Assembly: GCF_020080835.1 (NCBI RefSeq)
Contig: NC_058159.1
Span: 21,610,474-21,674,473, forward strand
DNA from: Cotesia glomerata
Lineage: Eukaryota > Arthropoda > Insecta > Hymenoptera > Braconidae
Direction: 5' to 3'
DNA: 64,000 nt
Shown here: positions 1 through 23,515 of the stretch, piece after piece
How positions within the stretch are numbered: position 1 is the stretch's first letter
How the letters are laid out: each line of letters begins with the position of its first letter
Notes under the pieces: model-generated
The model's input: only the letters and a program-made list of their open reading frames with translations
Told to the model about the DNA's origin: nothing
Database searches by the model: none
Program-made: the position numbers and the translations under genes

Positions 1-2445
1 AACTTATTATTGTTTCTGTTATTTTGTTGAATGATAAAAAACAAAAACTCTTATCGATTCAATCTTAAAAATTTAGTCTATGTTTTTTTATAGCGTAATC
101 TCACTAAAGGATCGGACGGCTCATACAATGGATTATCATGGTAAAATAAGAAGGCAGCATTTACACCGCAAGAAAATAACTACGTACACAAAACAATCAT
201 CATTATAATGGTCCCATTTTTCGCGGTAGGCATTAATATATTTTTTGTTTTCTTCTGTTTGTTTTTATTTTATTTTTATTCATTTATTTTTTTTTCTCTA
301 TAAACTCTTCATTTGTTATTGTTTCAAAATTATTATTTTACATTTTATTGTCTACTGTTATTAATAAAATTGCTTCAAGAGCAACAAAAGCAGCCACTTG
401 AGCAACACGAAAAACAAAAACATCTTTATCGTGAATTATAAATGATGATACTAATAATAATAATAATAATAAAAATAACTTAGTTACATTGTATTGTCAA
501 TATATTACTGTTAATACAGTTAATTCTGCGTAAGTTAATAGATAATAGATTGTTGGAATTCCTCAAATATAATTACAAAGTCAACGAAGCTTGAATTAGT
601 AAGGATCTGAATTTGGTATTTCATTTCCAAATACAAAGTTGTCAACTAAAGCACGAGTAGTACAACTTGGGTGAGCAGTCGTAAGCATTGAATACGACAA
701 ACAGTAAACACTAGTTCCGGTAATTTTACTCTCATCTCAACAAATTTTCTTATCTCTTACTCTCTTGCTCTTCCATCCACCTTTTCATTCTATTCACTTT
801 CAAATAATATAATACATCTCTCAGTACACATTTATATATGTATACTGTACAAACCGTACCTAGTGTACATACTCACACAGTATTTGCTGTTTAGAATTTG
901 TCTCTTGTTCTGTACTCTACTTGTGAACTCGATGCTGTACCATTGGTGATTCCCGAGGTATAAATTTCGCTAGCTTTGACGCACTGATGTTTTCTCTAGC
1001 AATTCATTATTTTTGTCGAAAATAAGCAGATCTATTTACTATTAGTTGTGGAGTTTTATATTACTTATGGCTATTTTACTCGAATATAAATATGGTGCAT
1101 ACACACCAGCCAGTTACTAGTGTGTGACTACTGTTAGGCCACCTACGAATCTTGATTATGATGGTTTCGCTGGATATCGATTATCGATTAGCAAAGTGTA
1201 CTCGGTTATTCATGCTATTCCAATAATGGCTATCTCGACGTTGTGCAATGTTCAACATCTATAAATTTCCTTCCTATTCCCTATTTTAGTTTACCTCGGT
1301 CAAGATTGCACCAATAAATTTGATTATTTCAACGTTTGATTTTCTACAATATTTTTTATTTTTATGATTTTTATATTTTTTGTTTATTTACAAAGTTCAT
1401 TGTTAATGCACTCACTGGTGCTATTCACCGCTTATTATTATTTATTTTTTATGTTCATTGTTATTCAGGTTTATTTTAAGGAAAAAAATAACAAAATAAT
1501 GCTTTATGCACTGCAAAACAATTCAATGGTAATATGAATCACTGTTATTAATTAATTTTTTTTTTACTATCATTTACTCATGTCTAATTATCTTCTGCCG
1601 TGTATTTGAATAATCCGTTATCATTCATTTCATTGAAATATGTTGAAATATTATGTAACATTTTATTTTTTTCACTGACGTAAGTAATTAAATCTGCGCT
1701 AGAAAATTTTATAAAATAGTTTTAATTTAACTTCTAATTATCCTAGATGTAATTAAAAAATATCTTGAAAATCATAAAGACATGAAAAAAGTTATTTAAA
1801 TTCTAATTAAATTTTTAGTATTTTTATTCATAACATTTCATTTTTATTCATAGGACATAGAACATAATTTTAATATTTGTTCTTTTTATTAACTGTTATT
1901 GTTATTATTATTATTGTATGTCAATAGTTATAATAATAATAATGAGCAGAAATTCATTATCTATGATTAATTCAATCTGTAAATATTTGTTATTAATTAA
2001 TATTGTGGTTTATATTACTGTTGAGTTTTACTTTATATTGTTAATGGAAATCCCCTGCGTTTCTTCAAATATGCTGAAAATTCATGGACCGGTATATATC
2101 CGTAGATACTCACGAATATAATACACAAATAAACTAGTCATATAGATGGTACTGAAAATAGTTCACCAGAATATTGCTATCAGAGATAACAGATGAGTTA
2201 CATATGTATATAAAAATACTTATGTATACAATAAAGTGAAAAATGTTGGTAAAAAATTTTATATTTACAAAGAAAAACTTTTTATTTTTATTCAGTTAGT
2301 TTTACCGCTGAAATTATTCCTCGAGTAAGCAGCATTATTTATTTTGTGAGATAATGTTTTTTTAAATTTAATTTTATTACACGATGTATTTTACTAGAGC
2401 AGTAAAAATTATATTTATTTTAGTAAGCTATAATTAATATTTACC
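1..2445. other. AT-rich non-coding stretch, no gene supported
   Basis: I see no exon with family similarity here. There are short ATT/AAT runs and a stretch near 600-1000 with initiator-like and TATA-like words that could be a promoter or 5' UTR exon of the large gene downstream, but no start codon followed by an open frame and a donor could be defended. Confidence 0.4.
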
Positions 2446-2751
2446 TACAATCGTGGACATTAATTAAAATATGTTTTTAAATTTACTAGAAAATAGCCGT
2501 TTGTAAACTTGAACGTTTGTAAACTAAAAACTTTTAAAACTGAAAATGACTCCGTTTATAAAATGAGTTGATCATTAAAAAAGAGAATACTAAATAATGA
2601 TTAATAAAAATGATGCAAAATGTAAACTTGTAACTACCTTAAAATGTCATAAAATAAAATTCAAACAATCAAAAAAAAGAAAAATGTTAATAAACTCGAT
2701 AGTAAAGCGAGCGAATTTGAAAAATTGACATTAATAGAATAATATATTTTT

Positions 2752-3322
2752 TCATATAACCTGCATTGAAAATGTGAGTTTCAATGCCTGTTGAGCCAAC
2801 CGAAACTAGACAATTTCAGACCAATGCGACTGTGCCGGGCAGGTATGAATTATTTCTTCCTGGCGGACAGAAAATGACGATTTTCTGTCCGCGAGGTGAA
2901 GTTGCATCTTTATTTTCAATCCTATCAATTGTTTGTTTATTTTATACCTTTATAATTGTCATTCTAACCGTTAACTGTATTGACATATCATAATTCTGTT
3001 ATTAAGCATAAATAAGAATGATAAAAGAAAACTTGTCAATTTACGAATAATGTTTGGTAAAAAATAAACTATTACTTTCTATTTTATTATAAGTTTCATA
3101 ATAAAATGGTATTTTCGCTGTTCGTCTGAAACTATCTAGTTCTGGTTGGCTCCAGACATTGAAACTAGCATTTTTAATGCAACTTATATGAAAAATATAA
3201 TGTGTGACGCGGGATGAAACACGATTTCAGACCGAGTGATGCCAGCCCTCGCTTCGCTCGGGCAGGCAACTTCACTCTGGTCTGAAATCGTTTTGTTTCA
3301 TCCCTAGTCACACAATATACTA
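2752..3322. mobile_element. Composite palindromic element inserted in left arm
   Basis: This sequence is absent from the matching position of the right arm, so it is an insertion. It contains an outer inverted repeat (about 2752-2830 against 3115-3195), a 28-bp hairpin at 2864-2891 with a 12-bp stem, and a second palindrome at about 3196-3319 built on GATTTCAGACC and its complement. A short open frame at 2784-2993 lies inside it and has no recognisable product. It is probably two foldback/MITE units, one beside or inside the other. The family is not identified. Confidence 0.6.
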
Positions 3323-4477
3323 TTAAATACGGCTAAGTAAAAAAAAAGTCGTTAAAAAAAAACTGAAATAAAAAAAAACAAACAAATGCATATCTTGACA
3401 TTAGAATAAAAATAATTTTAAAATAAAATATTTACGTAATGTTGACATTTGTTAAAATTAGTGCATCGTGAATTTTGCCAATTCAAAACTTAGCCACGCG
3501 AATTCAGCTAATAGTAAACTTTGCGATTCATGAAATAAGTGAATGCTAAATTTTGTTAACAATTTAAATAGCCGTTTGTAAACTCAGTGGCTTATAGAAA
3601 TCGCAAATTCTAAATTTTAACGTTTTTTAATTTATCTATTATATATTTATTTATGATATTTCTGAAGCTATAAAATTTAAAGACAAAAGTCTTTTCTCAA
3701 CAACAGGTCAGCCGAGAACTGATTTTCCGAAATTTTACTTACGAAGAATATTACGGAGCTGAAAATGATAAAAAAAATTCTTGTAATAAATAAATCATGG
3801 AGGCTTGTGTATTGTGTATTAATGAAAGATTTTATTTTTATTTAATTATGTACACATTCATGTATAAAAATATATATTTTTTTTATTTTTAAAAATTATA
3901 TATACTGACACAAGCTGGTATCTTGCCCAACAGAAATTTTTGAATAAAGTTTTTGGACTAATTGATTTCACCGAGTTCAAAATTCTGGGCAACCTTGTGT
4001 CAGTATATATAATTTTTAAAAATAAAAAAAATATATATTTTTATACATGAATGTGTACATAATTAAATAAAAATAAAATCTTTCATTAATACACAATACA
4101 CAAGCCTCCATGATTTATTTATTACAAGAATTTTTTTTATCATTTTCAGCTCCGTAATATTCTTCGTAAGTAAAATTTCGGAAAATCAGTTCTCGGCTGA
4201 CCTGTTGTTGAGAAAAGACTTTTGTCTTTAAATTTTATAGCTTCAGAAATATCATAAATATAAATATATAATAGATAAATTAAAAAACTTTAAAATTTAG
4301 AATTTGCGATTTCTATAAGCCACTGAGTTTACAAACGGCTATTTTAATTGTTAACAAAATTTAGCATTCACTTATTTCATGAATCGCAAAGTTTACTATT
4401 GGCTGAATTCGCGTGGCTAAGTTTTGAATTGGCAAAATTCACGATGCACTAATTTTAACAAATGTCAACATCACGTA

Positions 4478-4617
4478 AGGTAAAAGCCCCAATATATGAT
4501 CATGTACCAGTATATGATCACTCCATGTATTTGTATATCTATATTCACAAATATAGGTATACAAATACATGGAGTGATCATATACTGGTACATGATCATA
4601 TATTGGGGCTTTTACCT
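4478..4617. mobile_element. 140-bp palindromic MITE, TIR AGGTAAAAG, TA target duplication
   Basis: The whole element is one long palindrome beginning AGGTAAAAGCCCC and ending with its complement. It interrupts the right arm of the long inverted repeat. The left arm keeps the uninterrupted site, showing a TA duplicated on insertion (TA at 4476-4477 and 4618-4619). A TA duplication with a short TIR fits a Tc1/mariner-type non-autonomous element (family inference). Confidence 0.8.
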
Positions 4618-5035
4618 TAAATATTTTATTTTAAAATTATTTTTATTCTAATGTCAAGATATGCATTTGTTTGTTTTTTTTTTATTTCAGTTTTTTTTTA
4701 ACGACTTTTTTTTTACTTAGCCGTATTTAAAAATATATTATTCTATTAATGTCAATTTTTCAAATTCACTCGCTTTACTATCGAGTTTATTAACGTTTTT
4801 CTTTTTTTTTGATTGGTTGAATTTTATTTTATGACATTTTAAGGTTGTTACAAGTTTACATTTTGCATCATTTTTATTAATCATTATTTAGTATTCTCTT
4901 TTTTAATGATCAACTCATTTTATAAACGGAGTCATTTTCAGTTTTAAAAGTTTTTAGTTTACAAACGTTCAAGTTTACAAACGGCTATTTTCTAGTAAAT
5001 TTAAAAACATACTTTAATTAATGTCCACGATTGTA

Positions 5036-5899
5036 TTTATATTTAGATTTTATGCTTTATGAGCTACCGAAAATAGACGTACAACTAAAGTGACATTTTA
5101 TCAGGTAGTAATTTAATTATTGCTATGAAAAAATACTTACAGTTTTTTTTATTTAATCATACTTTTATAGAGTAAAATCATTAAAATTTGTATTATAATT
5201 AAAACTCGTTTTATTTGTATCACTTTTTACATTTAGTGTTTTACGAGTATGATTTATTTATTCTTTTGTGCTTTTTTTGCTGTAAAAAATAAAAAGGGTT
5301 ACAATTAGTATTTTATTTTACAATTTTACCGATACAAAAATATTTTACTACAACAGTATAAAACTAAAGCTTAAATTTTTTATGAGTGAAAAAGTTTTCA
5401 GATAAATAGTTGATTGGGATTAAAAATTGGAATATATCAATACATTTGTTAAATTTGATGTAACGAAAAATTTATTTCCATCGTTATATTTCGCAACAAC
5501 CATTCTTTAAATAGCACTATCAAGTTATCGAGTATATTAAAATATTTAATAAAATAAAATTTGATTCATATAATTGGATTTTTATAATATAAAATGATAA
5601 TATTTATGTTACAGCCTTTTACATTTAATCAGTATGAAATAATATAATACTTACTGACAATTTATAAATGATTCAAAGGATACATATAAAATAATTTCCA
5701 ATAGTTCAGTCTTACTATCGTTATATTTCAGGTCAGGAAATTCTGTGGTTGACGTGAATGTTATTCCGGTAGACAACACATTGCACCAAATAATACTGAT
5801 TGAAATAGACGACTGAGTATATACAGTATAATATAGTACATACTTCATATATACATACATACATACATACATACATACATACATACATACATACATACA

Positions 5900-5935
<36 letters not shown>

Positions 5936-6723
5936 CATATGTACTTGGTAAACTCTACAATGACATATTTAAGTATCAATCATGTCATCTAAATTACAAT
6001 TTATCCGATAATATTTTCATTAATAAAAAATAAAATTATAAAAATTTTATTGTCAACAGTTATAAGTTATGATTGTAATAGTTTATTATTTTTATAAATA
6101 ATTTTGTCATAGCCAATTAAAAAGCAAGAGTTAAAAATAACTCAATCTGGTCGTTAGTCAAATTCAAAGGCAAATTTAGTAAAAATTATCATTATCATCA
6201 TATCTATTATAAATCAAATAATCGATAATGTATATTTGAAGAGTTAATTAAATCATTATTCTCTCTTCATGCAAGCTTAATTATTATTTCAATAGTTGCA
6301 TAGCAATAACATATTCAATTTTTGATGCATAAATTATGAATTTATTATACCAGAAATGATTGGTATTACAAGTGTAATTAATTTAATTAAACTGGAATTT
6401 TTAATCTTGACTTATAAACTTTCAATCTTGTATGATGCTGTAAAAACACCTGTTTTAATTCAGTAAAGTGGTTGCTTCTTTTCTTCGTTTACGATACATT
6501 ACAATCAACATCAAAACACTTACAGGATGCATACTAAGTAATATCGAGAATTTTTTTTCCAGGTGTTTATTTGTGATAATTGATGTATTTATTTACTTTA
6601 TTTATTTACATTATTTTTTTCAGTGCTTTGGTTATTAATGAAATTAAAAAAAAATTAACGTATATATTTTATAAATTATAATATAGAGTACAAGTTATAT
6701 CTAATATTTAAATTTACTTACAG
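5036..6723. other. Non-coding stretch upstream of the first recognised exon
   Basis: AT-rich sequence with no supported exon. The tetranucleotide array at 5850-5931 is the only clear structure. The region ends at a good acceptor (polypyrimidine tract then CAG at 6721-6723), so at least the 3' part is intron of the large gene. Confidence 0.5.
5850..5931. repeat. (ATAC)n microsatellite
   Basis: About 20 uninterrupted copies of a 4-bp unit. It produces spurious open frames (Met-Tyr-Val-Cys repeats) on the minus strand. Confidence 0.95.
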
Positions 6724-17726
<11,003 letters not shown>

Positions 17727-18034
17727 TCTTAGCAATTGTATTCTTGCTTATTTATTATTAAATGTATTTAATTAAAGTGTACGGTATTTGTAAATTTATT
17801 GAAGAAAAATTTTAAAAAGTAATATTTAAATATTAAACTTATTAACAAATAAATAATGATGATAAAAAAAAAACGCTTAAGGGCAATCGCCATGTGTTTC
17901 AATGTGGTTTAGTAATATTTAAATGATGATTGATTAAATGCGACCAAAGCGGCTAATGCCAATTATCATAATGAGAAAATAAATGAAAATAAATATTACG
18001 AAAGAGAGAGAAAGAGGAAAATAAATGTGTGTGT

Positions 18035-18073
<39 letters not shown>

Positions 18074-21000
18074 TTTTCCAGTGAAATGGTAGTAGCTCGA
18101 TAACAGATTAGATACCAGGCTCTTGCTAATATTAATTAATGAATTAATTTATAATGATGATTATGATGATGGTGTAAATAATAGTATGCTTGATCAGTGT
18201 ATAGCAGGCTTCACGCATCCAGATTTTGTTGTTTGGAGCGAGGCAACAACCTTTAGTTAATATTATTCATTAATATTTAATTTCTACGTTATTATAAATT
18301 AATTATTATTACTATTATTATTATGATTATTGTTTAGTTATTAATAAATTTAAGTATTCAGATTAAGACAAAAACTTATTATTAGATTATACTCTGATTA
18401 ATAAATAAATTAACATAGTAGATTCCAATTCTAATTGTAGTCGATCATTTAATAAAATGAATAGAAGAAAAAAATAAAAAATAAAAAATGCAAAAAAAAA
18501 TTAAATAAATTTATAATTAAATTATAGATTTATTATATTTTAAGAGACATTAGAAAACGCAATCTAGTCAGCTGGTTGGGTCTCCACGAGTTGAGAGTTT
18601 ATGGATAAATAAGTAAACATATTGAATATAAATAAACGATAAATAAAAAGCATGATAGTGTATTTTGAAGCTCCTATCATAATTATTCCGTATTTAACCA
18701 CTTACGTGATACAGGCCAGCCAGAGACTACAATTAAAATTATTAATTAATTAATCAATATTAATTAAAAACTTGTGTACAGTTTTGCTCTCCGCGTGTCT
18801 TTTTTAAAAATGTAAAGTCACTTGTGATCATGAGTCTCCCTCATTTTAGCTTTACTTAGTATCTTTTATCATCAGTTTTTATTTAAAATACTATTATTTT
18901 TATGAGATTTAACTGCTTCATTTTTTTAATTTTATTATTTTACACAAAAATCCAAATTGTAGATGAATTTCTTATTAATTTAAAATGAAAGTTGAGATAA
19001 AGTATCATTGAATTATTTTGTTTTTTTTATTGATATTCAGAAAATAATGTATTAATTAATCACATCATACATGTAAATCCATACTGTACATTGAGTAGTT
19101 TCTATAAATCATTTAAATTAGTTAATTAATTAATTAAGATTTAAAATACTAAAAAGATAAAACTCTAAAATAATCATATATCGCTGCACTTTAGTACAAA
19201 AATGCTTCATCTCTTATTTCGATACTGGCAGGTACTATCTTGATGTATTAACGATGGTGAAGCGTGAATGCCTGCAATTTATTATGATTATTATGTTATT
19301 GCATTTGTAAAGTTTGTGTGGGTATTAATATTAAGGATATTTTTAAAAAATTATAGTTATTATTATTATTATTACTACTATTATTATTAATAATTTCTAA
19401 GTCTAATTAATCATTAATTTTTAAATTATAATTTTAAATCAGATTTCGTAATTTTTTTATTTTTAAGAATCATAAAGTGAAAGAATGAATTTTAAAAATT
19501 TGTTACTTAGTTACGATGATAAGATGATTAATAATATGCTTAAAAAATCGTGCAACTGTAAATACGTTTCTCGTGTTTACTAACTTTTCTGTTTTAGATT
19601 GTTAAAAACGATAACAATTAAATAAATAAGTAATTCATAATTGATGAATGATTTTGTTTTTGTAATTAACTTTGAAGCCGAATATACTGAATTACATGTA
19701 TGTACTTTAATTGTTTTTTTATTTTCATTTTTTATTCATTTTGATCTCATTACTTTAAAATACATTAATATTTAGTTAAGTATAATTTTCATTTTTAGTG
19801 GATTCCCAAAATTTTATTTGTGCGAATAACGGCGCATATTTAAAATTTTATACTTCTGCATTTGGTAATGTTTTACTATATTTTGTATCAATATTTGACA
19901 ATTATTTTTAACATTTTGATTAAAAAGGATATTATGAATAATTAAGCCCACTGCTGCTTAGTTGAAATAAATTGTTTTAAATATGTACAAATATGATTAA
20001 GTTGGGATATATTCAAGATATCTAGTTCATTGCGCGGTATCATTTAGATGACATTCGGTTTGATACTGTAAAGACACCTACGTTTTTTTTTTTTTTTTAT
20101 CCTGAGCATTGTAAAAAGTTTTGACCAGTGACATATTTTACTTGATTGATTTTATTTTTATTTTCGGAAGTAGATTAATGAATTTTTAACGATTTTAATT
20201 GTTGAAAAAAATAATATTTTGACACTTTTTCTGTTCTTAATTCATGACATTAAGTAAAGATAGTCTTAAATTCAGTAAGAATACAATTGTTACTGTTGGT
20301 TAAAATTTAGTCAACTTCAAGATGTTGCGTTATTAAACTTTTGTTAATTTTAATTGAAAAGTAAATTTCAGCGTGTATTAATTATCATTAATCTCAATAT
20401 CTTCCTGTAAACTAAAAGTTAGAAAAAAGTATGTCTGTTAATTAATCAAGCAATTGTTGTACTAAATAGAATGATATTTTTAAAAGTTAAAATTTTTTTA
20501 AAAATTGGTAATAGCACAAATACTTTACCAAATTAGTTAAAAAATATTTAACGACAGTGTGGCTTTAAGAGTAATCCTTTTAGTCGTACCAAATGCATTT
20601 AAACGTAAAAAAGTTAGCAACTAATAAGTAAATTTAAGTAATAAGAATTAAATTTTAAGTTATAAATTATAAATCGAGTTTTCCAAAGTTAACTCCACTT
20701 GAGCTGCTTGACAGAAGCCGATAACAAGATTATATTATTTATATAAATACATATGTATATTAACTTAAGTAATTTTTTGTAATGTATATTTGTAAGAGCT
20801 ATTACATTTGTCACTTAACACTTAACAGTATTGATATATTGTAATGGGTTGTTGCGATGTGAAAATTCGTGTTACGGACTTTTTTGAAAATAAAATAAAA
20901 TCACTGATCAGTGAAAAATAATGTACCAATTAATTGCATTGAATCAATTAGCACAAATTTTTTAGATATTAATAATAATAAAATATTTATTAATAAGTTA

Positions 21001-22065
21001 AGAGGAATAGCATCTTTTATTAGAAGTTACGATTAACTCGTAATTCGTGATGCTGTTCTTTAATAATTTATTTTTAGTGTACTATATAAGTATGTAATTA
21101 CAACTAAACAAAAAAATTTCATTTTTAATTATTTAGTGAGTATTAAATGATCTGTAATTTCGATACTTGAGTTAAATTCTCATTTTCAGTTGAAAATGAC
21201 TTAAAAATGCTGATTAAATTGTGTATGCATATTTAATGACGTACATTAATAATAATAATAATAATAGTAATAATAATTAATAATGATAATAAATGGAAAA
21301 AAAATTATATGAGAGAATGAGTACTGGAACAATGCACAAATGGCAAGTACATAATGAACGATTTATTAATGATAGTTAAATTTATTAATATTTAACAAAT
21401 TATAAAAAATCTAGATGGCTTCAATAACAACAAAGTAGACAAAGATGAATATTATTTAATTTTCAGCTTAATTATATTAATTACATTTGCTACTTTAAGA
21501 GGGAAATAAACAGAAAATGAAAATGATAATCGACATTTATTAATTAAATAAAGAAATAATTAATAATTAATTGATAAATACTCTTGAGAATATGATTGTA
21601 CAGTGTGTTGAAAGAATAATTGTCTGAAAACAAAAAGAAAAAAAAATTACATATATCACGAATCATTTTTTCAAATGGAAGTATTATGGTGGTTGCATAT
21701 TGTATATAAACGAGACATATTTTCTATAAAAGGATGCGTCGCTCATAAGAAACGACGTACCGAAAAATATTGCAATATTATATATTAAAATAATGATAAT
21801 ATTAATGATTCTTTAAACAAAAAAGTAGGATAGTTTAATCAGTTTATGTAATGCATCAAATAGAAACAAACAATGGTCTGACAGAATATAAATTAAAGTT
21901 CTGTATTTACATTGTACGAGTATGTATATTAATATCTATGATATTACTCACCCTTCCTTTAATATTTAAAGTTGACTATTCTTAATTATTTAGTAACATT
22001 TTTTTTTTATTTTAAAAGCTTATGTTGAATATTTAATATTTGTAGAAGCCGTTATTATAAGCCGC
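17727..22065. other. 4.3 kb AT-rich non-coding gap between convergent genes
   Basis: This holds the 3' UTR of the large gene at its left (AATAAA candidate at 17848-17853) and then sequence in which I see no exon. There is a (GA)n run at 18034-18070 and scattered ATT runs. The next gene (CDC123) comes from the other strand, so the two genes converge here. Confidence 0.5.
18034..18070. repeat. (GA)n microsatellite
   Basis: A run of GA dinucleotides with one TA interruption near its start, in the presumed 3' flank of the large gene. Confidence 0.9.
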
Positions 22066-23515
22066 TTATTCGATTTGTTGAGTTTCAACAGCCTGCAAAC
22101 GATAAAGTTTATTATTAATTAACTTCTTAAATTAATTTATTGAGATATTTAACATAAAAAATACCCTGCGAATCATTTCAATCATATCGTTAGAGCCTTC
22201 TCTGGTAAAAAACTCATTGAGTTCCTGGGGCATGCAGAAGTAATTTGGAGTATTAGGTTGAATTCCCATATCTTCGCCGATGAAACGAAATTCTGGAGGG
22301 TCTACTATGGAACTAATTAATTCTTGATGAGTAAATAGAGTTCCTTTTATAGATGACTCATCTAAAGAACCAAAGTCAACTATTTTCACTTTGTCTTTTT
22401 TATAACGAATCACATCAAACGTATCTGTAAAATATAGTTATTAAACCAGTTCAATATTTCAATTTTATCCCAACTAAAATATCAATTTATAATTACAATT
22501 ATTGAGTTGAAATCGATCCTTTATACGCTCTCGAAACAAACTTTTAATGTCTGTTTGTATACTGTATTTTTCATTCTCTATATATCGATGATACTGAGTC
22601 ACATCCCTTTGACAAATACCTAGAAAAGAAGGAAATTTTTGTAAAAATGAATTTTAAAATGTATATAAATCTTAACATTTATTGTACAGATATAAAATAT
22701 TTTTACCAACTAATTCTCTGTTCACAACAAAGCAGCGGAATTCTGTGCAAGGATTAATATCACGCCACTTCTTCAATACCAAGCAGGGTGGAATTTCTTT
22801 ATTATTTTTTGCTAATTCTTTTACTGCAGATATATCACGTGAAATGCGATCAGAACTTTTTAAGAGTAAGTATACTTCCTCAAGTGACGTACATTTTAAT
22901 GATTTTGTTACTGCTACCCACATTGCATCCTATAATTGTTAAAAACAATAATTACATATATTACTTAGATACCCAATAAAATGATCTTAATTCATTTTTT
23001 ACCAGTTAACAAAAATTTTCGACAAAACAAATTCGAGCAACAATCACTAAAAAAATTTTAATTAAAATTTCGCTATATGTTAAAAATAAATTTATACGTA
23101 CTGAAGGTGTTCTCCAGTTTGATTTTACAAAAACTGCTCCAAAATCGTCGATAACATCTTGAATTTGTTTACTAAATTCTGGAAACGTTGGCTGAGCTGA
23201 ATCCTAAATTTTAAATAAAATTATTAATAACAATTGCAACATAAAAATAAATAAAAATCATTTTTATTTCAATAAAAATGGTATATTCAATAATAAACTT
23301 ACTTCTGTTAGGTTATCCTGACCAGACGATCCATCAGACCATTTTATATTTCGTATTTTATTGTCAGTAGCTTCCACTGGCAAAATAAATGCATCGTGCT
23401 CCAAATAATTCAAAAAATTGTCTGGTATTTGTAATACAACTGTCTCTAGTGAATTTTTTGTGAATTCCGAATACCATGTTGAAATCGAACATTCAATTAC
23501 CGGGTTATTTAACAT
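22066..23515 (-). CDS. CDC123: CDC123 (D123 family) eIF2 assembly factor
   Basis: Exons in transcript order: 23515-23303, 23203-23102, 22929-22707, 22619-22497, 22424-22165, 22092-22066; 314 residues with every phase consistent. Family hallmarks are visible: an N-terminal Cys/Trp-containing CSISTWYSEF segment, FPEF, NWRTPSDAMW, SLKCTSLEEVYLLLKSSD, EFRCFVVNRELVGICQRD and KVKIVDFG. The family is an ATP-grasp-like chaperone that joins eIF2 gamma and alpha subunits before translation initiation, in the cytosol. The length is close to the human protein (336). The last exon is 27 bp and is my choice: reading through its donor at 22164 instead would give an alternative tail ending at the stop at 22132-22134. 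The start ATG at 23515 gives MLNNPVIECS. Confidence 0.93.

Larger units (their letters stand above)
2446..5035. repeat. Long inverted repeat, ~0.9 kb arms, each arm carrying a later insertion
   Basis: The left arm (about 2446-3914) and right arm (about 3994-5035) are near-perfect reverse complements around a spacer of about 80 bp. The outer ends are TACAATCGTGGACATTAATT and its complement; the inner ends are TGACACAAG and its complement. The left arm contains about 570 bp of extra sequence (about 2752-3322), and the right arm contains a 140-bp palindrome (4478-4617). With both removed the arms are about 900 bp each. No transposase-like frame is visible, so it is either a non-autonomous foldback element or two inverted copies of one element. 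High arm identity implies it is young or maintained by gene conversion. Confidence 0.85.

Noticed and set aside
900..960. Possible first exon of the large gene ending in GAG before GTATAA
   Set aside because: Its only ATG frame hits a stop after five codons; no evidence it is coding.
2784..2993. 69-codon frame with a plausible start
   Set aside because: Lies inside the repeat insertion in the left inverted arm; no similarity, no splice context.
5651..5938. Minus-strand open frames rich in Met-Tyr-Val-Cys
   Set aside because: They are translations of the (ATAC)n microsatellite.
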